From Reclinomonas americana ATCC 50394 (lineage: Eukaryota > Jakobida > Jakobea > Jakobida), in contig PS015118.1 of assembly GCA_048213135.1 (NCBI GenBank), forward strand, positions 90,371 to 154,370: a stretch of 64,000 nucleotides of DNA, read 5' to 3'. Each line of letters begins with the position of its first letter. Within the stretch, counting starts at the first letter, position 1. Positions 59,901-64,000 of the stretch are shown here, piece after piece. A program made the position numbers and the translations under genes. Under the pieces are notes generated by a model. The model had not been told where the DNA came from. It ran no database searches and saw only the letters and a list, made by a program, of their open reading frames with translations.

Positions 59901-62747
59901 GCACTGGCTCACGGCCATGTCTCTGCTGCGGAAGAACGATGTGTTTGGCGCGTTTTTGCATTACGCGCAGCATGGGAGGGAGAGTGCAGTTGCGTCGGAA
60001 GGGGGGGAGAGGAGGAGGGAGGGAAGGGAGAAGAGATGGAAAATGAGGAGAATAGGTTGGAGGAAAGGATTGGGGAACAGGAAGGTTGATGGCTTGGGAA
60101 TGAGGCAACCGATTGTTGACTGCTGATCATATTGTCCGCCAGGTCCCCATTGGATACTCGCTGGCTGCACTGCAGCGCGAGTTTTTCGAGTGGACACACA
60201 GCGCGGGGACGGGTGAAGGAACCTCACTGCAGGAGATGTCTGCCGATGAGTTCCAACGACAGTGGCTGGCGCAGTATGCTGCCGCCGCCACGGCTTCGGC
60301 GGCTGCCGGTGATCAGCTGGAGTCACGTGCTCGTCTGCTTGCGTTTGTGACTGACAGGCAGTTGAATGGCGATGTGAGTGCGCCGCCTTCGGTTGGAGGT
60401 GGACTTGCGTCTGTACGCATGAGTCGCACGGCTCTGACTAGCAGGTGAGTCGAAGAGAGGAGAAGGGGAAAGAAGGAAAAGGGAAGCGAGAGAAGGATGG
60501 AGAGGAGATGGGAAAGGAGAAGGGGAAAGAAGGGTAAGGGAAGATAGAGGTAGAGAGAGACGGAGGAAGAAGAGAGAGAAAAAGTTGGGGAACGAGGGCA
60601 AAGAGTGGATGAAGGATTCGGCGAAGATAAAGGAGGAGAAGGGAAGAGAAGTGAGAAGAGAAGGCAGATAAAGTGAGAGAGGGGGGAAGGGAAAGTGAAG
60701 TGAATGAGAGACCAAAAGGAGGATAGAAAGGAGAAGGGACAGAAAGGAGAAGAGAATGGGGAGAGAAGTGGGGAAGAGAACAGAAGGGAGAAGAGAGGGG
60801 AGGGGGAATGAAGAGAATGAGAGACCAAAAGAGAGAAGAGAACTGGACGAAGGTGAAGGAGGAGAAGGGAAGAAGAGGGATAAGAAGAAAAGGGAAGGGA
60901 AGAGATGAGGGGGGAAGGGAAAGTGAAGAGAATGAGAGGCCATCAAGAGAAAAGAAAGCAGAAGAGACAGAAGGAGAAGAGGCTGGGGAGAAGCGTGGAG
61001 AAGAAAAGGGAACAGAGAGAAGAACGGAGAGGAGAAGAGAAGAAAGAGAGAAATGACAAAAAAAGAGATGAGAGAGAAGGGAAGAAGATGGATGAGAAGA
61101 AAAGGGAAGGGATGAGAAGAGAGAAAAGAGGGGAGGGAAAGTGAAGAGAATGAGAGACCACAGAGAAGAGAAAAAGGAGAAGAGAAAGAAAGGAGAAGAG
61201 AATGGGGAGAGGAGTGGAGAAGGAAGATTGGAGAAAAGAGGATAACAGAGCGACAGAATGAGGAGAAGAGAGTAAAAGGAGAAGTTAACGAAGATGCGAA
61301 GAGAACGGAGAAGAAAGAGAGAGAAACGGAGCCAAAAAGAGAAGAGAGCGAGGAGAAAAGTGAGAATGGATAACAGGAAGAAAGGGAAGAGTGAGAAAGG
61401 GGAAGAGAAGGGAGCGAGGAGAAGAGAGTAAAAGGGAAAGTAAAGGAAGAGGAGGTGAAAACGGAGAAGAAAGAGAGAGAGAAACGGAGACAAAAGGAGA
61501 GGCGAACGATGAGACGACAGACTGATGATAACAGACCGAGAAGAGGAGTGAGAAAGGAGAAGAGGAAGTGGAGAGGAGAAACACAGAGGATAAAAGTTAA
61601 GAAAGGGAGGATAGAAGAACGAGGAAAAGAGAGAGTGGAGAGGAGAACGAAAATGAATATGTGAGTGAGATGGAGGTACAATTCATTGCGGAGGGAAGAG
61701 TGTTTTTTTGGCGTACATCTCATGCGTCTCTCTCTTTCCTCACCCACCCAGTGCCGGCAGCCCCATGTCACCGAGCCCATGGCTCTCCATCATGCCACTC
61801 TCGCCCCACTATGTCGCCGAATTCCAACAAAATGACAATGACGACGGCGACTCGACAGCAATGAAGGTGCGTCCGCTTGCGTTCAATCTTCCATGGCACA
61901 GTCAGCCCGCTAACACACTTGCGCTCAGGCGCCGCTGGTGGTACGAAATGTGGACCTCCATCGCGTGCGAGTGCTTGCTTTGCTGCGACAACAGGACGTG
62001 ATTGGAGCCTGGTTGTACTACATGACGAACATTCGACTGCCGACTGTGTCGGTAGGTCGCTCCGTGAGCATTGTTAGTCAGCAGATTGTTCTGGTGTTGC
62101 TAACTTGCGGTATATCAGGTGACGCAGAGTGCCGGTTCATTTTCACTGGTGGCGTTGCTCCGCGAGTTCATGTCGTGGCGGCGCTCAGCCGTCGCACAGG
62201 CTGACGGTGATGCGGCCGCTGCGACCGTCTCCGAAGAAGACTTTGTGCGCTTGTGGCGTGAGCAGCAACAGCGACAAGTAGACGATGATGACAGAGCTTC
62301 AACATTGGCCTCGTTCTTGACTGCGAATCGCATCGTGGATGACGTGAGCGGTGTGATGAGGTAAGTAACTGCAGTTCGTCATTCTTGCATGCTGTCGTTG
62401 GCTAACAAATTCAATGCACAGAGGGGAAACCGGCGCATCGTCAGTGTCTTCAAGGTCAGTTGTGCCAACTGTTGTCGTTGCTGTTCTATCCATGTGATTA
62501 CTGACCTCTTATTTCCAGCGCTCTTGCCCTCTCGTCGCCGCCTGTTCATGTTGCGCTTCACTCTTGTATCAATGCACTCACCAAGCGGATTCACTCATCG
62601 CTGTTTTGTAATGTGCCTGCAGCGCGCCGAACCGTGGCCATTGGCGCGTGCTGGTGGACCGCAACCGGGTGGTGGTGTCGTTGTTCATGTGGATGGCTCT
62701 CACTTGGCATTGGAGCCTGGTTTCTCGACTCATGTCGATGAGAATGG
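15013..62747 (+). CDS. Giant polycystin-like receptor: 14 NHL-propeller modules, EGF, Ig/TIG-like, REJ, GPS, transmembrane segments (3' end outside window)
   Basis: A single gene fills the rest of the window. The case for one gene is unbroken exon-phase continuity: the signal-peptide exon ends in phase 1, every NHL super-module enters and leaves in phase 1, and the EGF exon is reached in phase 1. Most of the Ig/TIG-like exons also join in phase 1. The visible exons encode more than 7,000 residues. Order: signal peptide, 14 modules of six NHL repeats plus FN3/Ig-like linkers, EGF-like cysteines, about eight Ig-like repeats, FN3, REJ-like, GPS motif (CVYWNETQSAW ... CLCNHMTDF), TM1, a loop, TM2 (RTQR then TLWFAVCLALYCNAVF), TM3 (APVVWIVSQIFKRTPR) and a cytosolic loop or tail. 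The GPS plus polycystin-type TM pattern says polycystin-1/PKDREJ-like surface receptor, and the NHL ectodomain is not known to me in that family. I found no PLAT domain between TM1 and TM2. Some joints are unresolved (49600-49850, 51390-51690, after 62565), two contigs are reversed, and the gene runs off the right edge. Confidence 0.75.
15119..16010 (+). other. Intron 1 of the receptor, CT/CA satellites and 199-N gap
   Basis: Holds (CA)n at 15217-15250, CT-rich DNA to 15445, an N gap (15446-15644), further CT repeats near 15746-15784 and the acceptor ttgtaag at 16010. No exon is recognised. Confidence 0.7.
16011..18889 (+). repeat. NHL super-module 1
   Basis: Exons 16011-16243, 16311-16357, 16866-16979, 17046-17097, 17172-17684, 18370-18489, 18559-18604 and 18695-18889. 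The first FN3-like linker is VPIVSGDQYGSVTSTSAVL; six NHL repeats follow (e.g. TIAGVAGTFGTADGAAL, TVAGAAGQSGSTDDVG), then a second linker ending GVSYFFRAAAAGQYG. The fifth exon (513 nt) corresponds to two exons in most other modules, so one intron is absent here. A 7-bp CTCTCGT satellite and N fill intron 2, and a CT satellite with 110 N fills intron 5. Confidence 0.85.
16385..16755 (+). repeat. CTCTCGT / CTCCCGT heptamer satellite
   Basis: Tandem heptamers alternating tctcgtc and tcccgtc, broken by a 56-N gap (16522-16577), in the second intron of NHL module 1. It merges into the C-rich tract before the acceptor at 16865. Confidence 0.92.
18966..21073 (+). repeat. NHL super-module 2
   Basis: Exons 18966-19195, 19272-19312, 19448-19561, 19644-19695, 19855-20036, 20111-20426, 20532-20645, 20725-20770 and 20873-21073, phases 1-0-2-2-0-2-0-0-1-1, 1296 coding nt (432 residues). 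This is the reference nine-exon plan. The six NHL repeats run from TLAGTAGMSGSTDG to TIAGVAGSSGSADG. It is very similar to modules 7 and 9, introns included, so these copies are young. Confidence 0.88.
21154..23369 (+). repeat. NHL super-module 3
   Basis: Exons 21154-21356, 21615-21661, 21728-21838, 21931-21982, 22180-22364, 22435-22753, 22824-22943, 23052-23097 and 23175-23369. Same nine-exon plan. It opens APQATSLAAGSIAASSAAL and closes with the linker AYYFRVRTDSGQTGSTL. The sequence is diverged from modules 2, 7 and 9. A 20-N gap (21407-21426) lies in intron 1. Confidence 0.85.
23370..23890 (+). other. Non-coding stretch with 20-N gap where the first five exons of module 4 are missing
   Basis: After module 3 ends in phase 1, no FN3-like linker and no NHL repeats 1-3 are found. 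The stretch holds a CT run split by 20 N (23455-23474), a short unique piece and a TTC-rich tract, then the sixth-exon homologue begins at 23891. Confidence 0.75.
23891..24887 (+). repeat. NHL super-module 4 (only its last four exons visible)
   Basis: Exons 23891-24212, 24284-24406, 24478-24523 and 24687-24887 match exons 6-9 of the standard plan and are closest to module 8 (e.g. VRQVS then SSGAVSTLVGLAG, and RPSTTYYYRAIDSITGQ). The first exon begins in phase 2, so it cannot be joined to module 3, which ends in phase 1. The missing part is probably in the 20-N gap. Confidence 0.85.
24961..27372 (+). repeat. NHL super-module 5
   Basis: Exons 24961-25187, 25737-25783, 25859-25969, 26040-26091, 26154-26332, 26459-26777, 26872-26991, 27065-27110 and 27172-27372. 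It opens APVVTTGVSISVTQSSVIL. NHL repeats include TVAGIAGTTGFTDGPS and TIAGVAGAPGSNDGLG, and it closes with LLPATTYYYRVTDTVSA. The first intron contains a 460-N gap (25267-25726). Confidence 0.85.
27446..29378 (+). repeat. NHL super-module 6
   Basis: Exons 27446-27678, 27746-27792, 27874-27984, 28048-28099, 28198-28379, 28471-28792, 28874-28990, 29070-29115 and 29181-29378. It opens ASTVTTNAVSSLSSVSATV and closes with SGATYYYRAVDSSTS. Compact introns with no satellite. The donor after its second exon is GTTTCG and after the sixth GTTACG. Confidence 0.85.
29452..31549 (+). repeat. NHL super-module 7
   Basis: Exons 29452-29681, 29760-29800, 29914-30027, 30114-30165, 30342-30523, 30598-30913, 31021-31134, 31208-31253 and 31349-31549. 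Nearly the same DNA as modules 2 and 9 in exons and introns (e.g. TLVGQAGTSGYTDGAVSSAL in all three). A (CT)n lies before the third exon, as in module 2. Confidence 0.88.
31664..33727 (+). repeat. NHL super-module 8
   Basis: Exons 31664-31890, 31958-32004, 32078-32188, 32261-32309, 32371-32552, 32734-33055, 33137-33259, 33326-33371 and 33527-33727. Exons 6-9 are close relatives of module 4. NHL repeats include TVAGSAGMGGSADGTG, TLVGSAGNAGSADGVG and TLAGVAGSSAGVADG. The first exon ends ARFNDLW instead of the usual ARF-x-x-P. Confidence 0.86.
33796..35899 (+). repeat. NHL super-module 9
   Basis: Exons 33796-34025, 34104-34144, 34233-34346, 34433-34484, 34687-34868, 34945-35260, 35369-35482, 35558-35603 and 35699-35899. 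Third member of the young 2/7/9 set. The first half of its fifth exon matches module 2, while the preceding intron matches module 7, so it looks like a mosaic. Confidence 0.88.
35971..38015 (+). repeat. NHL super-module 10
   Basis: Exons 35971-36200, 36282-36328, 36395-36505, 36562-36613, 36680-36858, 36944-37282 (crossing a 20-N gap), 37367-37486, 37707-37752 and 37818-38015. It opens VPLVTTSAVTDATASTATL and closes SSYFFRLKDTVSFERG. If the 20 N at 37093-37112 are removed the sixth exon has the standard 319 nt and reads YVADQGNHSIRRI without a break. Confidence 0.85.
38094..40061 (+). repeat. NHL super-module 11
   Basis: Exons 38094-38314, 38408-38454, 38524-38634, 38717-38768, 38835-39007, 39185-39503, 39574-39693, 39754-39799 and 39867-40061. 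It opens APSTAAQAATNLSSTSATL. Third NHL repeat is shortened (fifth exon 173 nt). GTTGCG donors follow exons 2, 3 and 6. Confidence 0.85.
40136..41964 (+). repeat. NHL super-module 12
   Basis: Exons 40136-40362, 40435-40481, 40544-40654, 40720-40771, 40836-41017, 41083-41401, 41481-41600, 41657-41702 and 41770-41964. It opens GATVATAAATSVASTTAVL and closes SAYIFRVGLDNGTHGS. Short introns and no satellite DNA. Confidence 0.85.
42036..43877 (+). repeat. NHL super-module 13, with one intron gained and one absent
   Basis: Exons 42036-42259, 42338-42384, 42448-42519, 42594-42632, 42701-42752, 42821-43327, 43399-43521, 43590-43635 and 43695-43877. The third standard exon is split by an extra intron (42520-42593), and the fifth and sixth are fused into one 507-nt exon, as in module 1. 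It opens APTVTTGQATAVSHNAMTL. Confidence 0.84.
43952..45788 (+). repeat. NHL super-module 14 (last), joined to the cysteine-rich segment
   Basis: Exons 43952-44136, 44202-44248, 44312-44428, 44496-44547, 44630-44817, 44874-45180, 45240-45365, 45442-45490 and 45570-45788. The most diverged module: its first linker and first NHL repeat are shortened (VSTVPAAGFSSLQ lacks the DG core). The last exon runs past the usual end (LSFTTIACTGGLTGPVCS) into the EGF-like part. Confidence 0.83.
45853..46307 (+). other. EGF/laminin-type cysteine-rich segment
   Basis: Exons 45853-45880 and 45955-46307 give SRCNCQGN, then GGGLTCQCPAGRYGRRCAG, CPSCSNGGTCDDG, CNNCEGGWYDSRC, CQCQNGGVCSDG and CSCPPLFDTDAVCGG: repeated C-x-C, NGG-x-C and CxCP spacing of EGF-like or laminin-EGF repeats. 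About 118 residues with some two dozen Cys. It separates the propellers from the Ig-like repeats. Confidence 0.8.
46375..49600 (+). other. About eight Ig/TIG-like repeats with a G-x-[WY]-x-[VI]-C signature
   Basis: Exons 46375-46710, 46791-47056, 47117-47258, 47333-47611, 47684-48328 (two units), 48412-48762, 48847-49203 and 49274 to about 49600. Each unit of 100-120 residues has a G-x-x-L strand, a V/I-R-x-V/I-x-L strand ending near a Cys, and a C-terminal strand such as GRWSVCIDVD, YQICVDYT, YAVCVEWT, WVICVNLR, YTVCVDVT, YVMCFDAL or YVVCVDMR. Two conserved Cys per unit suggest one disulfide. IPT/TIG-like is the nearest fold I can propose; the family is not identified with confidence. Confidence 0.7.
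49600..50773 (+). other. Poorly resolved receptor segment and long purine intron
   Basis: 49680-49850 contains coding-looking sequence in two frames (TLLVHSASMRYGGKPSFTTA, then HRIREWCTGSYRR), joined by an unresolved short intron or a sequence error, and ends in a gtgagtgag donor near 49849. The rest is GA-rich (49850-50380) and a (GTGA)n array (50516-50705). No further exon is seen before 50774. Confidence 0.5.
50516..50705 (+). repeat. (GTGA)n tetranucleotide array
   Basis: Repeats of gtga interrupted by gcagtgagt, gaaagt and gaagag variants over about 190 bp, inside a receptor intron. Confidence 0.95.
50774..51068 (+). other. FN3-like domain of the receptor
   Basis: Exons 50774-50863 and 50935-51068 read PNPRFEVVQKKASGLTRIID then WDPSTSPCLW, then CTLAGLEAATGYYDFYVRTV and SREPIVT. 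The C-x-L-x-x-L-x-A-x-T-x-Y-x-F-x-V pattern is that of a fibronectin type III domain next to a REJ region. Confidence 0.6.
51153..51689 (+). other. Start of the REJ-like region
   Basis: Exons 51153-51185, 51253-51392 and 51496-51621. The Ig-like pattern AVVAINSPIAVHATLVDPD then VFNWGCTVDGVDC, and RYIFSCNAIRGARSKQASSD, resembles the REJ repeats of polycystins (aliphatic strand, DPD, Y/F-x-W-x-C, then Y-x-F ... A-S). The donor at 51392 could instead lie further on (VVVTTERSEWLYILD remains open). The contig ends at a 190-N gap. Confidence 0.55.
51880..52597 (-). other. REJ-like exons in reversed orientation (probable scaffolding inversion)
   Basis: Reading the minus strand from 52597: VSESPVAVGAAVARLNPL, SISVSATVVDDPGV, NRYSWRAYAK with a gtgagt donor near 52450. 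Next is an exon with PPTVRITGGTLTGGLQYVFE, and then VPSVTLNINDLPTVGTLEV ... FTMSEFIDVDLP near 52020-51890. These are successive REJ sub-domains. A possible one-base frame change follows LQYVFEL. The contig is bounded by N at both ends (51690-51879 and 52598-53049). Confidence 0.65.
53214..53607 (+). other. End of REJ-like region and post-REJ helical segment
   Basis: Exons 53214-53300 (VYMASSTIPIIRSVVFPLAG) and 53364-53607 (VGVSARDTYGGAVDVTTTIA, then a stretch rich in Ala, Leu and Ser ending GGASNLAA). A short piece before it, TYLPFYVHPLYGYK near 53098-53140, probably belongs to the preceding exon. V-S-A-R-D-x-x-G-G is typical of the last REJ strand, followed by the helical part of a GAIN-type domain. 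Confidence 0.6.
53608..54593. repeat. GA-rich satellite and 703-N gap in the receptor
   Basis: Plus-strand purine tract (gagagggagagg and ggggga units, 53610-53890) after the donor at 53608, then N to 54593. Nothing is recognised in it. Confidence 0.8.
54594..55807 (-). other. GAIN-region exons in reversed orientation (probable scaffolding inversion)
   Basis: On the minus strand from 55807: RSMSQTFSAMIDNTLSAVSA, HAFQQLAAAGVSALADVG, GEVATMVIGNSMQLVAAHF, then (after an intron with a GA repeat) FIAFSNMSTNGSTGVVPQIG and FATTPIFVSATVASSFVAVV, and last LSPYPAPRNTTVLGSPIQRV, LQNAYGQPLAL to FEIARQDSDLLE. This is the helical then beta-rich part expected between REJ and GPS. The contig is flanked by N on both sides (53891-54593 and 55808-55827). 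Confidence 0.65.
55880..56413 (+). other. GPS (GAIN autoproteolysis) motif exons
   Basis: Exons 55880-55991, 56061-56117 and 56189-56413, phases 0-1, 1-1, 1-1. The last reads RLCVYWNETQSAWRSDGCS ... VSFVCLCNHMTDFSV. This is the GPS pattern (C-x-YW, W-x-x-x-GC, C-x-C-x-H-[LM]-T); cleavage would fall between Met and Thr of HMT. All four Cys are present, so self-cleavage is plausible. Confidence 0.82.
56414..56880. repeat. Purine-only tract in the intron after the GPS exon
   Basis: About 450 bp of almost pure plus-strand purines without a short repeat unit. Intronic; the next exon begins at 56959. Confidence 0.85.
56959..57337 (+). other. First transmembrane segment after GPS
   Basis: Exons 56959-56995, 57056-57123 and 57199-57337. 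After HDIFDIHFTFVS comes a hydrophobic run SSTFVIVVLIQVIYLVQLYI followed by a basic cytosolic stretch (KQLVRHVNMLRMPLRRAV). Its position directly after GPS fits TM1 of a polycystin-1-like protein. Confidence 0.65.
57404..58019 (+). other. TM1-TM2 loop and second transmembrane segment
   Basis: Exons 57404-57456, 57644-57727, 57794-57864 and 57929-58019. The loop contains VFSTADLRERDLQPHDAGLV and NRSRGWLKRRIVTTW, then DRFRRTQRTT and TLWFAVCLALYCNAVFAEQA. The R-x-QR-T followed by a hydrophobic run ending in N-A-[VM]-F matches the second transmembrane segment of the polycystin-1 family. The loop (about 110 residues) is about the size of a PLAT domain but I cannot see PLAT motifs. Confidence 0.6.
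58040..59380. repeat. Purine-rich satellite intron of about 1.4 kb
   Basis: Begins with ggggaaa repeats (58055-58150) and continues as several imperfect units of about 100 bp containing gaacaagagaaataac, gggaaaggagaacggaga and ggggagatgagatgtgtg. Intronic; the next exon starts at 59458. Confidence 0.8.
59458..59678 (+). other. Third hydrophobic segment and start of cytosolic loop
   Basis: One exon: VIMAPVVWIVSQIFKRTPRL followed by polar, acidic and Ser-rich sequence (HDVSDVERAESDRSTSSRSD). A hydrophobic run ending in F-K/R-R and then a charged loop is the usual pattern of TM3 in polycystin-1-like proteins. Confidence 0.55.
59756..60444 (+). other. Cytosolic cassette A (two exons)
   Basis: Exons 59756-59998 and 60143-60444. 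After a Pro/Ala-rich linker (PRPLPPPPAAAAAA) comes WLTAMSLLRKNDVFGAFLHY; the second exon has YSLAALQREFFEWTHSAG, SADEFQRQWLAQY and RLLAFVTDRQLNGDVSAPPS. It is predicted helical. I do not recognise the domain. It is duplicated downstream as cassette B. Confidence 0.6.
60445..61680. repeat. 1.2-kb near-pure purine intron
   Basis: The intron after cassette A is almost all A and G on the plus strand, with imperfect repeats of agagaatgagagaccaaaag and ggggagagaagtggggaag type. No exon or stable repeat unit is seen. Confidence 0.85.
61761..62360 (+). other. Cytosolic cassette B (linker exon plus two exons)
   Basis: Exons 61761-61866 (linker with EFQQNDNDDGDSTAMK), 61929-62051 and 62119-62360. The last two parallel cassette A in sequence and phase: VRVLALLRQQDVIGAWLYYM against the first, and FSLVALLREFMSWRRS, SEEDFVRLWREQQ and STLASFLTANRIVDDVSG against the second. 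Confidence 0.6.
62422..62747 (+). other. Further receptor exons, frame unresolved
   Basis: Exon 62422-62454 (GETGASSVSS) and one from 62519 (ALALSSPPVHVALH). A third candidate is 62623-62747, whose best frame is NRGHWRVLVDRNRVVVSLFM then WMALTWHWSLVSRLM, possibly a membrane segment, with a gtgagt donor at 62748. The phases of the last two do not agree, so one junction is wrong. The gene continues past the window. Confidence 0.4.
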
Positions 62748-64000
62748 GTGAGTGTGGAGAGGAGATGGAGAACAAGAAGGAGAAGGGGAAGGAGAAGGAG
62801 GACAAGAAGGAGAAGGAGAAGGAGAAGGAGGAGAAAGGAGGGTAAAAGGAGAAGGAACGAGGTGGAAAAGAAAGAATTTGCGGGGAGGAGGAGGAAAGGA
62901 AGATGGAGTAGAAGAGGAGAAAGAGAACGAGGATGCTAAAGGATTAAGGTGAGAAATGAGTGCAAGGAGACGAAGAGAAGAAAGGAGGCTGAGGAGGCGT
63001 AGGAGGACGAGGGAGGAGGAAGAGAAAGCAAGAGGGAACAGAAGAACATGTAAAGGGCAGGGAAAGAAGATACCGATGAAAATGAAAGGAAGCAGGAGAA
63101 GAAAAAGGAAGACGAGGAAGAGGATGGAGAGGGGAGAAAGAGAACAGGAAGAAGGAAGCAGAAGAACAAGTAAAGGCAGGAGAAATAGAAGACGAAGGTG
63201 CTGGGAACAAGAATGTGGAAGGAGAAGAAAGGCAAGAAGAAAAAAGGCAAGAAGAAGAAGAAGAAGAAGGATTGAGAAGACAGAAGCGGAAGAGCAGATG
63301 CGTGAGAGGAGAAAACGAGAAAGGCATGTAGGAAAAGCAAGGAGGAGAAAGAAAGAATATGGAAACAGATTAGCGACGAAGAGCAGAAGAAGACGAGCGA
63401 GGCGAAAAGGAAGGGAAGAAGAAATAGGGGAGGGGTTANNNNNNNNNNNNNNNNNNNNGAAGGAAGGGTAAGGACAAGGGAGTAGAAGAAGGAAATGAAG
63501 AAGAGGAAAGGAAGGAGGAGCGGTCAAGGGGGAAGAAAAAAAGGAAAAGATACGAGGATGAAGACGAACGCAAATGTGAAAGCGGATGAGGAAGAGGAGA
63601 AAGAAAGGCAAGAAGGAGATGAAGAAAACCGAGAATAATGAAACGGAAGAGCAGATATGTGGGAAGAGAAGACGAGAAAGGCGAAGAAGCAAGGAGAAGA
63701 AAGAAAGAATAAGGAAGCAGATTAGCAATGAAGAGCAGAAGAAGACGAGAGAGACGAAAAGGAAAGGAAGAGGGGAGGGGTTAGAAGGAAGGGTAAGGAC
63801 AAGGGAGTAGAGGAAGGAATTGAAGAAGAGGAAAGGAAGGAGGAGCGAGAAGGGGGAANNNNNNNNNNNNNNNNNNNNGAAAAAGGAAAAACAAGGGTGA
63901 ACACGAAAGCAAATGTGAAAGCGGATGAGAAAGAGGGGGGAAGAAGAAAAACTGAGAAGAAGGAAGCGGAAGAGCAGATATGTGGGAAGAGAATGCGAGA
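62748..64000. repeat. Purine-rich intron reaching the window edge
   Basis: GGA, GAA and AAG-rich plus-strand DNA with 20-N gaps at 63439-63458 and 63859-63878. A unit of about 400 bp is repeated: 63225-63530 and 63600-63900 share gcaagaaggag, gaagagcagat, gatTAGCgacgaagagcaga and ggaagggtaaggacaaggga. No exon is recognised. Confidence 0.75.

Noticed and set aside
59961-61780. 351- and 485-residue minus-strand frames rich in Phe, Leu and Ser
   Set aside because: Reverse complement of a purine-only intron, which rarely produces stops; no domain or start context.
62730-63728. 332-residue hydrophobic minus-strand frame that looks like a membrane protein
   Set aside because: Same cause: polypyrimidine DNA encodes Leu, Phe, Ser and Pro. 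It spans an N gap.

Overview
This is a nuclear genome window from a eukaryote, most likely a unicellular protist. Coding sequence is cut by many short spliceosomal introns (about 60-200 bp, GT...AG). The gene families are eukaryotic (DUS2, cytosolic-type arginyl-tRNA synthetase, a GPS-bearing polycystin-like receptor). Introns and intergenic DNA are packed with CT/GA microsatellites, minisatellites and runs of N. I cannot name the species. Nothing looks bacterial, and I see no tRNA, rRNA, CRISPR or insertion sequence.

Layout. (1) 1-700: degenerate tandem repeat. (2) 705-3352, minus: tRNA-dihydrouridine synthase 2 (DUS2), six exons. (3) 3353-4428: head-to-head intergenic region holding a partial duplicate of the first codons of the next gene. 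(4) 4429-10338, plus: arginyl-tRNA synthetase, with a His-rich N-terminal exon, a 147-unit GTC repeat in intron 1 and part of the catalytic domain hidden in N. (5) 10449-14071, minus: D-serine dehydratase-like PLP enzyme (fold type III), four exons, tail-to-tail with (4). (6) 14072-15012: second head-to-head intergenic region. (7) 15013 to beyond the right edge, plus: one giant receptor gene of more than 100 exons that fills three quarters of the window.

The giant gene is the remarkable object. A signal-peptide exon is followed by 14 tandem super-modules (13 complete, one truncated), each about 430 residues. Each encodes six NHL repeats (one predicted six-bladed propeller) plus two FN3/Ig-like linkers, and most use the same nine-exon plan with the same intron phases and enter and leave in phase 1. 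After them come an EGF/laminin-like cysteine-rich segment, about eight Ig/TIG-like repeats with a G-x-[WY]-x-[VI]-C signature, an FN3 domain, REJ-like sequence, a GPS/GAIN cleavage motif and polycystin-type transmembrane segments. A loop or tail carrying a duplicated two-exon cassette follows. The whole reads as a secreted-end string of propellers on a polycystin-1/REJ-like receptor.

Two contigs inside the REJ/GAIN part (51880-52597 and 54594-55807) carry coding exons in the opposite orientation. Both are bounded by N on each side, and flipping them restores domain order, so I read them as scaffolding inversions. Exon coordinates below were read by hand from splice signals and reading-frame continuity. 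They are not confirmed by transcripts.
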